Assembly (NCBI RefSeq): GCF_016881005.1
Contig: NZ_JACOPV010000011.1
Span: forward strand, 1 to 64,000
Direction: 5' to 3'
DNA length: 64,000 nt
From: Pseudomonas arcuscaelestis
Lineage (GTDB): Bacteria > Pseudomonadota > Gammaproteobacteria > Pseudomonadales > Pseudomonadaceae
In this document: positions 1 through 7,819 of the stretch, one piece after another
How positions within the stretch are numbered: the stretch's first letter is position 1
Layout of the letters: each line of letters begins with the position of its first letter
The notes under the pieces: model-generated
What the model was told of the DNA's origin: nothing
Database searches by the model: none
Seen by the model: the letters and a program-made list of their open reading frames with translations, nothing else
Program-made: the position numbers and the translations under genes

Positions 1-123
1 CTCGTGCAGTCACTTGTGATGCTGATAATCTTTCTGACTATCAGTCTGAGTCACAAGCACCCACACGAATTGCTTGATTCGATTGTTAAAGAGCGTTGGC
101 TGAAGTCTTTCGCTTCAACCGAG
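1..123 (-). other. rRNA operon leader (partial, operon runs off the left edge)
   Basis: Read on the minus strand this is the transcribed leader upstream of a Pseudomonas 16S rRNA gene, which itself lies outside the window. A boxA antitermination element (GCTCTTTAACAATC) occupies 94 down to 81, as in rRNA leaders bound by the Nus complex. The short forward open frame here is not a gene. The assignment rests on recognition of the conserved leader and on the strong promoter just upstream; the 16S sequence itself is not seen. Confidence 0.85.
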
Positions 124-129
124 GCGCAC

Positions 130-157
130 ATTCTACGCTTTCCTCAGAGTGTGTCAA
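130..157 (-). promoter_or_regulatory. rRNA operon promoter, proximal (sigma70)
   Basis: Minus-strand -35 TTGACA (157-152) and -10 TAGAAT (135-130) are separated by 16 bases, followed by a GC-rich discriminator (GTGCGCC), the usual design of a stringently controlled rrn promoter. It lies about 35 bases upstream of boxA. Confidence 0.85.
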
Positions 158-247
158 GCGTTTATTTTGAAGTTTTCCAGAATTTCTCTTTCAACTTCAA
201 TCGCTTAAGCTAAAAGCAGTTTCGAACTGCTCGTTAGCGGGAGGCGA

Positions 248-275
248 ATAATACAGTATTCAAATACCCGGTCAA
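248..275 (-). promoter_or_regulatory. rRNA operon promoter, distal
   Basis: A second minus-strand promoter-like pair: -35 TTGACC (275-270), 16-base spacer, -10 TATTAT (253-248), about 118 bases upstream of the proximal promoter. Tandem promoters are typical for rrn operons. The match is good but activity is inferred. Confidence 0.6.
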
Positions 276-373
276 CCCCTGCCTGGAAATTCTTTTTCCT
301 TATCAAAGCACCCGGGTTGCCACTATAGATACTGACTGACTGCTTTTGGCCCCTGCTGACCAAGCGCTTACGA

Positions 374-402
374 TTGCCTTAAAGCGCAGCATCGCAAATA
401 AT
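374..402 (+). promoter_or_regulatory. putative promoter of the ECF sigma factor gene
   Basis: TTGCCT (374-379), a 17-base spacer and AATAAT (397-402) form a plausible sigma70 promoter 31 bases before the chosen ATG of the sigma factor. The -10 element lies inside the Fur-box-like sequence, which would allow repression by Fur-Fe(II). Confidence 0.45.
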
Positions 403-415
403 GAGACATATTATC
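397..415 (+). promoter_or_regulatory. Fur box upstream of the ECF sigma/FecR/receptor unit
   Basis: The 19 bases at 397-415 match the Fur consensus (GATAATGATAATCATTATC) at 14 of 19 positions, with both outer arms (ATAATGA and ATTATC) intact. Position immediately before an iron-starvation sigma factor fits repression under iron-replete conditions. Confidence 0.6.
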
Positions 416-432
416 ATTTGCAGCGATCAATC

Positions 433-945
433 ATGGACGCAGGGGTCAAAGCTACAACACCACTGGATGTCGAGCATCTGTACGGCGAGCATCATAGCTG
501 GCTGAAAGGCTGGATACGTTCGCGTATCGGTAATAGCGCCGATGCTGCGGATCTGGCTCAAGACACCTTTATACGTATGCTGACCCTGCGCAGCACGCCC
601 CTCCTGCGCGAACCACGGAATTATCTGGCGACCATTGCCCGCGGGCTATTAATAGACAAGGCCCGCCGTCAAACCCTCGAACGGGCGTATCTGGACGTAC
701 TTGCCACTCGCCCCGAGCCGCTGCAGATATCACCGGAAACTCATCACCTGATCATTGAGTCGCTGATGGCCATCGACGCGCTGCTTGATGGTCTTGGGGC
801 ACGCACCCGGAAAATCTTTCTGCTGGTTCAGCTCGAAGGCCTTAGCTACGTGCAAGTGGGCAAGCAGTTGGGGCTATCGGTAACGACAGTGAAAAACCAT
901 CTGGCAAAGGCGCTGATGCAATGCATTCTGTTGATGGACGATTGA
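433..945 (+). CDS. FecI-type ECF sigma factor (iron starvation)
   Basis: A 170-residue extracytoplasmic-function sigma factor. Region 2 is visible around residues 36-80 (DLAQDTFIRML, then EPRNYLATIARGLLIDKARRQ), and region 4 near 133-165 (LEGLSYVQVGKQLGLS and a helix-turn-helix). The ATG at 433 is chosen because FecI-like proteins have about 165-175 residues and because the Fur box and promoter lie just upstream; the longer frame from 346 would start with TTG upstream of that promoter. It overlaps the fecR-like gene by 25 bases. By analogy with FecI/FecR/FecA it should transcribe the receptor gene at 2008 when the siderophore is bound. Which siderophore is not evident. Confidence 0.9.
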   Translation: MDAGVKATTPLDVEHLYGEHHSWLKGWIRSRIGNSADAADLAQDTFIRMLTLRSTPLLREPRNYLATIARGLLIDKARRQTLERAYLDVLATRPEPLQISPETHHLIIESLMAIDALLDGLGARTRKIFLLVQLEGLSYVQVGKQLGLSVTTVKNHLAKALMQCILLMDD

Positions 946-1889
946 GCGGTGCGCACATCGATGCGCCGACCAAGGAGCACTTGCAAGCGGCAGTACAGTG
1001 GTACCTGGCACTCAACGACGTCGATGTCAGTTGCGACCAGCGCATGGCTTGGCAGCGCTGGCTTGGCGCTGACCCCCGGCACGCAAATGCCTGGGCGCGC
1101 ATCGAAAAGCTCCAGCAGCAGTTGCGCGGTGTAGCGCCAGATGTGGCCTTGCCAGTGTTGTCGCAAATGGGCGTGCAACGGCGCCAGGGCCTGAAGATGC
1201 TGATGGTGTTGACCGCCGGTGCCACGACTTTTGCAGGTTACCGCGCCTCCCCCTACAGCGCGGATTTCGCCACCGGCACCGGACAACAACGGCAAGTGAC
1301 CCTGCCGGACGGCAGTAACCTTGAGTTGAACACCGACACCCGTGTAGACATCGCGTACAGCCTGGAGGAGCGATTGATTCTGCTGCGGCAGGGCGAAATC
1401 CTCGTCACCACTGCAACCGATCGCGCTCCCGCTCGCCCGTTGTCGGTACAAACGCCGCATGGCCGCATCCTGGCCTTGGGCACTCGTTTCGATGTACGCC
1501 TGCAGCAGGGCTTCAGCAGTGTCGAGGTGCAAAAGCATGCAGTGGAGGTGCGCGCCTTGGACGCCCCACTTCAAGTACAAAGAGTCGAAGCAGGGCAAGC
1601 GCTGACCTTCGGCACCTCCCAGCTCGGTAAGCTGCGCCCGAGTCCTGTCGGCAGTAGCGCCTGGAGCCAAGGTTTGTTGGTGGTCGTGGACTGGCGACTG
1701 GCAGACTTTGTCGCCGAGCTGGCTCGCTATCGCCGCGGTTATCTCGGGTGCGCCGAGAACGTCGGCGATCTGCGCATCTCCGGCGCTTTCCGCCTGGACG
1801 ATATTGATGGTGTGCTGGCCAACCTGCAGGTTTCGCTCCCTGTGAAGGTGCGGCGCTTTTCCAGATATTGGGTGCGGGTCGAGGCATAG
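921..1889 (+). CDS. FecR-type anti-sigma factor / signal transducer
   Basis: A 322-residue inner-membrane regulator partnering the preceding sigma factor. The N-terminal cytoplasmic DUF4880 segment is at about residues 23-63 (QWYLALNDVDVS, W-RWLGADPRHANAWARIE), a single membrane segment follows at about 90-108 (LKMLMVLTAGATTFAGY), and the FecR domain lies beyond it (LPDGSNLELNTDTRVDI, then RILALGTRFDVR). The ATG lies inside the end of the sigma gene, implying translational coupling. In this family the periplasmic C-terminal part contacts the STN domain of the receptor. The C-terminal residues (residues 285 onward) are the short STN-like domain usual for FecR. Confidence 0.9.
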   Translation: MHSVDGRLSGAHIDAPTKEHLQAAVQWYLALNDVDVSCDQRMAWQRWLGADPRHANAWARIEKLQQQLRGVAPDVALPVLSQMGVQRRQGLKMLMVLTAGATTFAGYRASPYSADFATGTGQQRQVTLPDGSNLELNTDTRVDIAYSLEERLILLRQGEILVTTATDRAPARPLSVQTPHGRILALGTRFDVRLQQGFSSVEVQKHAVEVRALDAPLQVQRVEAGQALTFGTSQLGKLRPSPVGSSAWSQGLLVVVDWRLADFVAELARYRRGYLGCAENVGDLRISGAFRLDDIDGVLANLQVSLPVKVRRFSRYWVRVEA

Positions 1890-2007
1890 TCGGCTCGCCT
1901 ACCTGCGAATAACAATAAATCGCGTCTTGCCGATTCCTTTTTTCGTTCGGCTCATCAGTAGAGCGGTTAATCAGCCGCCTTTACTGCAACGGCATAGGAA
2001 GCGTTAC

Positions 2008-4485
2008 ATGAGCCACCCCAGTCCCCTCCAGAAGACCGCATTGCGGATGAACCTCAATGGTGCATTGTTGCGCATCAGCCTCGGCGCTGCCTTTTGCTCC
2101 GCAGCCATTGCTCCCTGCGCCTGGGCGCAACAAGCCAGCGAACAGCTCGACTACACCATTGCGGCCGGCCCCTTGGGAACCGCGCTCAGCCAATTTGCCG
2201 CGGCAAGTGGCGTAACCTTGTCGTTCGGTTCAACGCAAACCCAGGGCCTGGTCACCCCGGGAATCAAGGGCCGCTACTCATTCAATGAGGGCATCACCCG
2301 GCTGCTGGCAAATAGCGGGCTGCAGCTGCGTCAGGAGGGGGCCGGACGCTTCAGCTTGATCAACACACCATCCGGCTCGGCCCTGGAACTCGACACCACT
2401 AACATCACCGGTGGATACCTGGGCGCTACCACCGAAGACACCGGTTCCTACACCACCGGCTCCATGCAGACGGCAACCAAACTTGCGCTGTCGATTCGCG
2501 AAACACCACAGTCGGTCACGGTCATTACCCGCCAACGCATGGACGACCAGAACATGAAGTCGCTGGAAGATGTGCTGAAAAGCACCCCCGGCATCGCCGT
2601 TACAAAAGATGGCCCGCAACGCTCGACCTTTTACTCCCGCGGCTTTGCCGTGGAAAACCTGATGACCGACGGCCTGGCCAACGATCTCTCGCACTACCTC
2701 ACCCGCGACATGAACTCCGCCCCCGACATGGCGATCTTCGACCGAGTGGAGGTGGTCCGTGGCGCAACCGGCATGATGCAGGGCTCCGGCAATCCCGCGG
2801 CGGCGGTCAACATGATCCGTAAACGACCTACCGCCACACCGCGTGTGAGCATCACCGGCAGCGCCGGCAGCTGGGACAACTACCGCACCGAATTCGATGC
2901 CTCTAATGCACTCAATGAAAGCGGCACCCTGCGCGGCCGCGTGGTTAGCGCCTATCAGAGCAAAAACAGTTTTCAGGACTTTGTCAGCGCCGAACGCTCG
3001 GTGTTTTATGGCATTACCGAAGCGGACCTCAACGAAGACGCCACCTTCACCTTTGGCATCAGCAACCAGAACTCCAACTACAACGGTGCATGGGGCGGCT
3101 TGCCGGTTGCCGCCGATGGCAGCGATCTGCACCTCAAGCGCTCCACTTATTTAGGTAGCAACTGGGAGTTCTGGGACCAAGACAACACCACTGCCTTCAC
3201 GCGCCTGGAATACCGCTTCGCCAACAGCTGGAAAATGATGCTGGCGGCCAGTAAGAGCTGGTCGGACCTAAGCATGGCCGGCTCTATTCCTGAACGAATG
3301 GGTGACAACTTTGACCAGTTCGGCCAGTACATCGGCAGGTACGATTACGACGACCGACAGAGTAGTTACGACGCTTATGTAACCGGCCCCTTCTCGCTGC
3401 TCGGCCGTAACCATGAGCTGATTATCGGCGCCAGCAAGCGTGACTTGAAGTTCAAGGGCAAGGGCCTGGCCACTTCGCTCGATACCCATACCGACCTGCA
3501 CAATCCCGGCGGCATTCCCAAGCCAGACTTGAGTGCAAACCCCTGGAAACAAGACCGCACCAGTGAGCAGGAAGGTGCCTATGTCACCACGCGACTGAGC
3601 ATTACCGACGATTTGAAATTAATCCTCGGCGCACGCCTGGACTGGTACGAGTTTGATGTGGATACCAGCTGGAACGGCAAGACCTCGGCCAGCAGCCTGC
3701 CGAACAAAGTCACCCGCCATCTGACCCGCTATGCCGGCGCTGTCTATGACCTGGACCAGAACCACTCGGTGTATGTCAGTTACACCGACATCTTCCGCCC
3801 GCAAACCGAGCTAGACGCTCAGAGCAACGCACTCAAGCCTATTGAAGGTAAAAACTACGAGATCGGCATCAAGGGCGAATACTTCAACGGCAACTTGAAT
3901 GCCAGCGCAGCTATCTTTCGCATCGATCAGGAAAACCGCGCCAAGGAGCTCAACCCCAACCAGTGCAATCCGGTGGGCAGCACCTGTTTTGAAGCCGCTG
4001 GGGAAGTGCGTAGCGAAGGTTTCGAACTGGAAGTGAATGGCTCGCTGATGCCCGGCTGGGAGTTGGGCGCCGGGTACACCTATGCCGCGGCTAAATACAC
4101 CAAGGACACTGACCACAATAATGTCGGGCGCTTGTTCAGCACCAACATTCCGCGTCATATATTCAAGGCGTTCACCACCTATCAACTGCCGGGTGAACTC
4201 AATCGCTGGACGATCGGTGGCGGTCTCTCCCGACAGAACACTGTCTACAACAAAGGCACTAACGACTACCTGACCACGTTCGACTATCGCATCGAACAAA
4301 AGGCCTACACCGTCGTAGACCTGATGACCAGTTACCAGGCTTCGGAAAACGTGAACGTACGTGTGAACCTGAACAACGTCTTCGACAAAACCTACTACCA
4401 GGACATCAGCTCCAACACCGACTACGGCAATAGCCTGTACGGCGAGCCACGCAATGCGATGGTGACTGTTCGCTGGTCATTGTAA
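2008..4485 (+). CDS. TonB-dependent siderophore receptor with N-terminal signalling (STN) domain
   Basis: An 825-residue outer-membrane receptor. The start at 2008 has GGAAG seven bases upstream and gives a signal peptide ending near CAWAQQ; the frame is open 27 codons further upstream. After the signal peptide comes a secretin/TonB N-terminal (STN) domain (LDYTIAAGPLGTALSQFAA, about residues 50-115), then the plug (SIRETPQSVTVITRQRMDDQN; VEVVRGATGMMQGSGNPAA) and a 22-strand barrel ending in a short aromatic-containing strand (VTVRWSL). The STN domain marks it as a transducer signalling to FecR, so the three genes form a complete surface-signalling unit. The plug and barrel resemble FpvA/FhuE-like ferrisiderophore receptors; the exact ligand cannot be told. 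Confidence 0.92.
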   Translation: MSHPSPLQKTALRMNLNGALLRISLGAAFCSAAIAPCAWAQQASEQLDYTIAAGPLGTALSQFAAASGVTLSFGSTQTQGLVTPGIKGRYSFNEGITRLLANSGLQLRQEGAGRFSLINTPSGSALELDTTNITGGYLGATTEDTGSYTTGSMQTATKLALSIRETPQSVTVITRQRMDDQNMKSLEDVLKSTPGIAVTKDGPQRSTFYSRGFAVENLMTDGLANDLSHYLTRDMNSAPDMAIFDRVEVVRGATGMMQGSGNPAAAVNMIRKRPTATPRVSITGSAGSWDNYRTEFDASNALNESGTLRGRVVSAYQSKNSFQDFVSAERSVFYGITEADLNEDATFTFGISNQNSNYNGAWGGLPVAADGSDLHLKRSTYLGSNWEFWDQDNTTAFTRLEYRFANSWKMMLAASKSWSDLSMAGSIPERMGDNFDQFGQYIGRYDYDDRQSSYDAYVTGPFSLLGRNHELIIGASKRDLKFKGKGLATSLDTHTDLHNPGGIPKPDLSANPWKQDRTSEQEGAYVTTRLSITDDLKLILGARLDWYEFDVDTSWNGKTSASSLPNKVTRHLTRYAGAVYDLDQNHSVYVSYTDIFRPQTELDAQSNALKPIEGKNYEIGIKGEYFNGNLNASAAIFRIDQENRAKELNPNQCNPVGSTCFEAAGEVRSEGFELEVNGSLMPGWELGAGYTYAAAKYTKDTDHNNVGRLFSTNIPRHIFKAFTTYQLPGELNRWTIGGGLSRQNTVYNKGTNDYLTTFDYRIEQKAYTVVDLMTSYQASENVNVRVNLNNVFDKTYYQDISSNTDYGNSLYGEPRNAMVTVRWSL

Positions 4486-4600
4486 GGCCGTAGCTCGCTG
4501 CTGCAATCGCGGATGTTAGCACCATTCCCCGTGCCGCCAGAGCCTGACAAATTGTTAACCTGAAGATCAAGTTAGTTGGGATACAAGCAGCTTAACAACA

Positions 4601-4645
4601 GCAGAAAAACAAAACCCCCTGCTACGTCAGTAACAGGGGGTTTGG
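4601..4645 (-). terminator. intrinsic terminator after the small lipoprotein gene
   Basis: A 10-bp stem (4612-4621 with 4634-4643, AAACCCCCTG arm) with a 12-base loop is followed on the minus strand by a T-rich run (GTTTTGTTTTTC). It ends the small lipoprotein transcript about 40 bases past its stop and could also stop transcripts from the receptor gene. Confidence 0.8.
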
Positions 4646-4683
4646 ACTGATCCCGAAAGGGACCAGTCGAGTCACTTCTAAAC

Positions 4684-4872
4684 TTACTGCTGTGGCAGCT
4701 TGTCGATAGGACCGCAACCACCAATAATTTTAGAAACGGAAACCGAAGGGTGGAACAGGTAGTCGTAGGTGCAGTTTTTTGGCTGGTTGTAAACTTGGCC
4801 AGTGCAGCCCGACAGCAGAGCAACGCCCGAAACCAGGGCAACAGCAACAGATGCTTTCAACAGCTTTTTCAT
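4684..4872 (-). CDS. small DUF4223 lipoprotein (YhfL-like)
   Basis: A 62-residue protein with a lipoprotein signal (MKKLLKASVAVALVSG, lipobox LLSGC, lipidated Cys at residue 23). The mature part (KNCTYDYLFHPSVSVSKIIGGCGP) is very close to the enterobacterial YhfL family, DUF4223, whose function is unknown. The ATG has AAAGGAC in the right place upstream. Two mature cysteines could form a disulfide. Its own promoter and terminator make it a single-gene transcription unit. Confidence 0.85.
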   Translation of the reverse strand: MKKLLKASVAVALVSGVALLSGCTGQVYNQPKNCTYDYLFHPSVSVSKIIGGCGPIDKLPQQ

Positions 4873-4919
4873 ACTAAGTCCTTTAATTTATGAAACACCG
4901 CCCTAATAGCGGCGGCGCG

Positions 4920-4925
4920 ATTATA
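4920..4925 (-). promoter_or_regulatory. -10 element of the YhfL-like lipoprotein gene
   Basis: A perfect TATAAT on the minus strand (4925-4920) about 48 bases before the lipoprotein ATG; no clear -35 box is seen at 16-18 bases. A short G+C inverted repeat (4898-4915 area, CCGCC...GGCGG) lies near the transcript start. Confidence 0.5.
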
Positions 4926-5232
4926 CGGAAAACTTGTAAAACTCACCAGTCAGCAATGGACCCGCTCTAGGGCGTCTTTTTAACCCGACTGATCTGCCAT
5001 GCCATGTCGCAATCGGACTTGGCTACGGCGCGCTCGACAAACACTCCAGCCCACACTCGTAGGTAATGTGACCAGGCCTTTTTCAACCATGCGTTCGTCG
5101 TGATGACTGATCGACTAGAGCAACTGCGCGTTTCAGCTATGCCGCTTTCAAGGTGTTCGAACGGGAAGAATTGATGTTCGCCTAACGGTCAGTCAGCACG
5201 CCCCAAGATCAAACACAAAGAGAATAAGCATA
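4926..5232. other. intergenic stretch without recognised features
   Basis: About 300 bases between the lipoprotein promoter and the permease gene. I found no open frame with a ribosome binding site, no terminator and no recognisable operator. Short open segments exist on both strands but match nothing I know. Confidence 0.5.
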
Positions 5233-6636
5233 ATGATCAGCTTGGGCTCCGAAGATTCGAAAGGTCAGTTGGCGCAAGGTTTCAAACCTCGCCACGTCAC
5301 CATGCTTTCCATTGCCGGTATTATTGGTGCGGGGCTATTCGTCGGTTCCGGACATGCAATTGCCGCTGCCGGTCCCGCTGCAATCCTGGCTTACTTTTTG
5401 TCCGGCATTCTGGTCATCCTGGTCATGCGTATGCTTGGCGAGATGGCCGTCGCCAATCCTGATACCGGCTCTTTTTCCACTTACGCCGACCAAGCTATCG
5501 GGCCATGGGCGGGTTTCAGCATTGGTTGGATGTACTGGTGGTTCTGGGTGCTGGTCATTCCAATTGAAGCGCTTGCTGCAGGGCATGTACTCAACGCCTG
5601 GTTTCCTGGGGTCGAGTCCTGGTTGTTTGCACTGATCTCCATCATCGCCCTGGCCGCCACCAACTTATTCAGTGTTGCCAAGTACGGTGAGTTCGAATTC
5701 TGGTTCGCGATGTTCAAGGTGCTGGCAATCATCGCCTTCATTGGCCTGGGCGCTGCGGTGCTGATGGGCTGGGTGCCAGAGCGGGAGGTCAGTGGGTTTA
5801 GCCAATTACTGGAGGAACACGGCGGCTTCGCACCTAACGGCGCTTCGGCCGTGGTAGGGGCCTTCATCACCGTAATGTTCAGCTTCATTGGTATCGAGGC
5901 GGTTACCATTGCCGCGGCTGAATCACAAAGTCCGGCAAGGAACATCGCCAGGGCTACCCGTTCGGTCATCTGGCGGATCGGCGTGTTTTACCTACTGTCG
6001 ATTTCCGTAATCATTTCCATCGTGCCCTGGAACGATCCTTTGTTGGCGTCGGTGGGTTCCTACCAGCGAGCACTGGAGTTGATGAACATTCCCCACGCCA
6101 AGTTCATGATGGATGTGGTGGTACTGGTCGCGGTGGCCAGTTGCATGAACTCCTCGATTTACATTGCCTCTCGCATGCTCTATTCGCTGGGTAAGCGTGG
6201 CGAGGCGCCCAGGCAGGTTAAGGTCACCTCAAAAGTAGGAGTACCAAGAACTGCCGTGATCGCCAGCACCGTGCTCGGTGCCGTGATCACCGTAGTCAGT
6301 TACTTCGCCCCGGCTGGGTTGTTCCAGTTCCTGCTGGCCAGCTCTGGCGCCATTGCCTTGCTGGTGTATCTGGTTATCGCCATTTCACAGATGCGCATGC
6401 GCGCTAAGCTGCGGCGCCAAGGCGTGCAGCTCAACTTTCAGATGTGGCTGTTTCCGTGGCTCACGTATGCGGTGATCGCCTTTATTATCGCAGCGCTCGG
6501 GGTCATGCTGGTAACCCCGGAGCACCGCGCCGAAGTCACCACAACCATCGGCCTGGCGCTGGTGATTTCCTTACTGGGCATTGTGCTGACCCGCCAGCAA
6601 GGGCAGCCAGCACGCGTGCGCTCTACCGCTCAGTGA
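5233..6636 (+). CDS. APC-family amino acid / GABA permease
   Basis: A 467-residue inner-membrane transporter with 12 predicted membrane segments. The family-typical first segment (MLSIAGIIGAGLFVGSGHAI) with the unwound GAGLF motif is at about residues 24-45, and the conserved stretch GEMAVANPDTGSFSTYAD follows. It is most similar in character to GabP-type permeases of the amino acid transporter family. The convergent polyamine/agmatine genes suggest that it takes up an amine or amino acid of that pathway, for example GABA or putrescine-derived products. Substrate is inferred from context only. No Shine-Dalgarno stronger than AGAG is visible. Confidence 0.85.
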   Translation: MISLGSEDSKGQLAQGFKPRHVTMLSIAGIIGAGLFVGSGHAIAAAGPAAILAYFLSGILVILVMRMLGEMAVANPDTGSFSTYADQAIGPWAGFSIGWMYWWFWVLVIPIEALAAGHVLNAWFPGVESWLFALISIIALAATNLFSVAKYGEFEFWFAMFKVLAIIAFIGLGAAVLMGWVPEREVSGFSQLLEEHGGFAPNGASAVVGAFITVMFSFIGIEAVTIAAAESQSPARNIARATRSVIWRIGVFYLLSISVIISIVPWNDPLLASVGSYQRALELMNIPHAKFMMDVVVLVAVASCMNSSIYIASRMLYSLGKRGEAPRQVKVTSKVGVPRTAVIASTVLGAVITVVSYFAPAGLFQFLLASSGAIALLVYLVIAISQMRMRAKLRRQGVQLNFQMWLFPWLTYAVIAFIIAALGVMLVTPEHRAEVTTTIGLALVISLLGIVLTRQQGQPARVRSTAQ

Positions 6637-6646
6637 ACACCTGGGC

Positions 6647-7771
6647 TTATACCATCGGCAGTTGGTGGGTTACGCAATGAATACCGCCCCCACCCGCTGC
6701 AATGGCGTCGATATTGAGCTGCACCACATCACGGTCCGGGTACAGTTCCGTGAGCAAGTCGTACGCTTTGGCGTCGGCGGTTTTATCCCCAAACTGCGGA
6801 GCAATGACTGCGCCGTTGATAACGAAGTAGTTGATATAACCGGCAGCAAAATCCGGATTGTCCTTGCTGAAGCGGTTGCTACGCGGATTCAGTGGCGGTG
6901 ACACCGTGTGTATCTTGAGCTTGCGGCCATCGGCGTCGGTCGCGTTGTTGAGAATTTCCAAATGCCTCTTGGTTACCTTGTGATCGTATGAATCAGGGTC
7001 GGTGTCGAGGTTGGCAATAACGACGCCAGGGCTGACAAAACGCGCATAGAAATCGACATGCGCATCGGTGATGTCCTTGCCCTTGATCCCCGGCAACCAG
7101 ATGATCTTGCGCAGCCCCAGTTGCGTCTTGAGTTCCTCTTCAACCTCAGCCTTGCTCCAGTCACGGTTGCGATTGGCATTGATCCAGCTGCTTTCGGTCA
7201 TGATGCCCGTACCGTGACCGTCCACTTCGATACCACCACCTTCACCCACCAATTCGCTACGCCGATAGGTGGCCTCGGCGTTGTTCGCCACCAGCCTTGC
7301 CACCCGAGCGTCAAAGGCATGCTGTTGCTTGTTGCCCCAGCCATTGAAGTTGAAATCGACTGCACCCAAGTCGCCTTGCTCGGTGATGACAAAGTTGGCG
7401 CCGATGTCACGCATCCAAATGTCATCCAGCTCGGTAACGACAAAGGTGGTGTTCTTGCTGCCACATAGTTCTTCGGCCAGCTCCCGCTCATGGGCACGGC
7501 ACAGCACAACCACAGGCTGGTAGCGAGCGATGGTGCTGGCGATCCGGCCGATCGCTTCTTGCACGTCACCGGTGAAGTCTTCCCAGATGGCTTCTTGGGC
7601 ACCAAAGGACACAAAGGCGCACTGTTGCTTTTCGCCCTCGTCCGGCATGAACCAGTGACCATTACCGGCTGCCAACGCCCGGGGGGTGCCGAAACCAAAG
7701 CCCATCGATGCAACCAGACCCAGGCCGGCGGCCGCTGAAACCTGCTGTATAAATTCACGACGCGTTGGCAT
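6647..7771 (-). CDS. Tat-exported agmatine deiminase family protein
   Basis: A 374-residue member of the agmatine deiminase / peptidyl-arginine deiminase fold. The ATG at 7771 opens a twin-arginine signal peptide (PTRREFIQQ, hydrophobic stretch, ending near RALAA), so the enzyme should work in the periplasm. Family motifs are present: WMRDIGANFV, the GEGGGIEVDG segment, DAHVDFYARF and, near the C-terminus, GGGGIHCVTHQ with the catalytic Cys. Expected reaction: agmatine to N-carbamoylputrescine and ammonia. It is the last gene of a minus-strand set with a polyamine-binding protein just upstream. Other guanidino substrates are possible. The TTG five codons upstream is a poorer start. Confidence 0.85.
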   Translation of the reverse strand: MPTRREFIQQVSAAAGLGLVASMGFGFGTPRALAAGNGHWFMPDEGEKQQCAFVSFGAQEAIWEDFTGDVQEAIGRIASTIARYQPVVVLCRAHERELAEELCGSKNTTFVVTELDDIWMRDIGANFVITEQGDLGAVDFNFNGWGNKQQHAFDARVARLVANNAEATYRRSELVGEGGGIEVDGHGTGIMTESSWINANRNRDWSKAEVEEELKTQLGLRKIIWLPGIKGKDITDAHVDFYARFVSPGVVIANLDTDPDSYDHKVTKRHLEILNNATDADGRKLKIHTVSPPLNPRSNRFSKDNPDFAAGYINYFVINGAVIAPQFGDKTADAKAYDLLTELYPDRDVVQLNIDAIAAGGGGIHCVTHQLPMV

Positions 7772-7819
7772 CTGTTTGTCTCTCAATCAAATCAATAACA
7801 GTGAACGGGCGCCACGCCG

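Noticed and set aside
4..213. 69-codon forward open frame at the left edge
   Set aside because: It lies antisense to the rRNA leader and promoter and has no ribosome binding site or family resemblance.
2212..2237. GTAACC-N16-CGCA within the receptor gene, similar to a SigF promoter
   Set aside because: The -10 is CGCA rather than CGAA and it lies inside a coding sequence of another regulon.
2278..3132. 284-codon frame opposite the receptor gene
   Set aside because: Antisense of a TonB receptor with all expected motifs.
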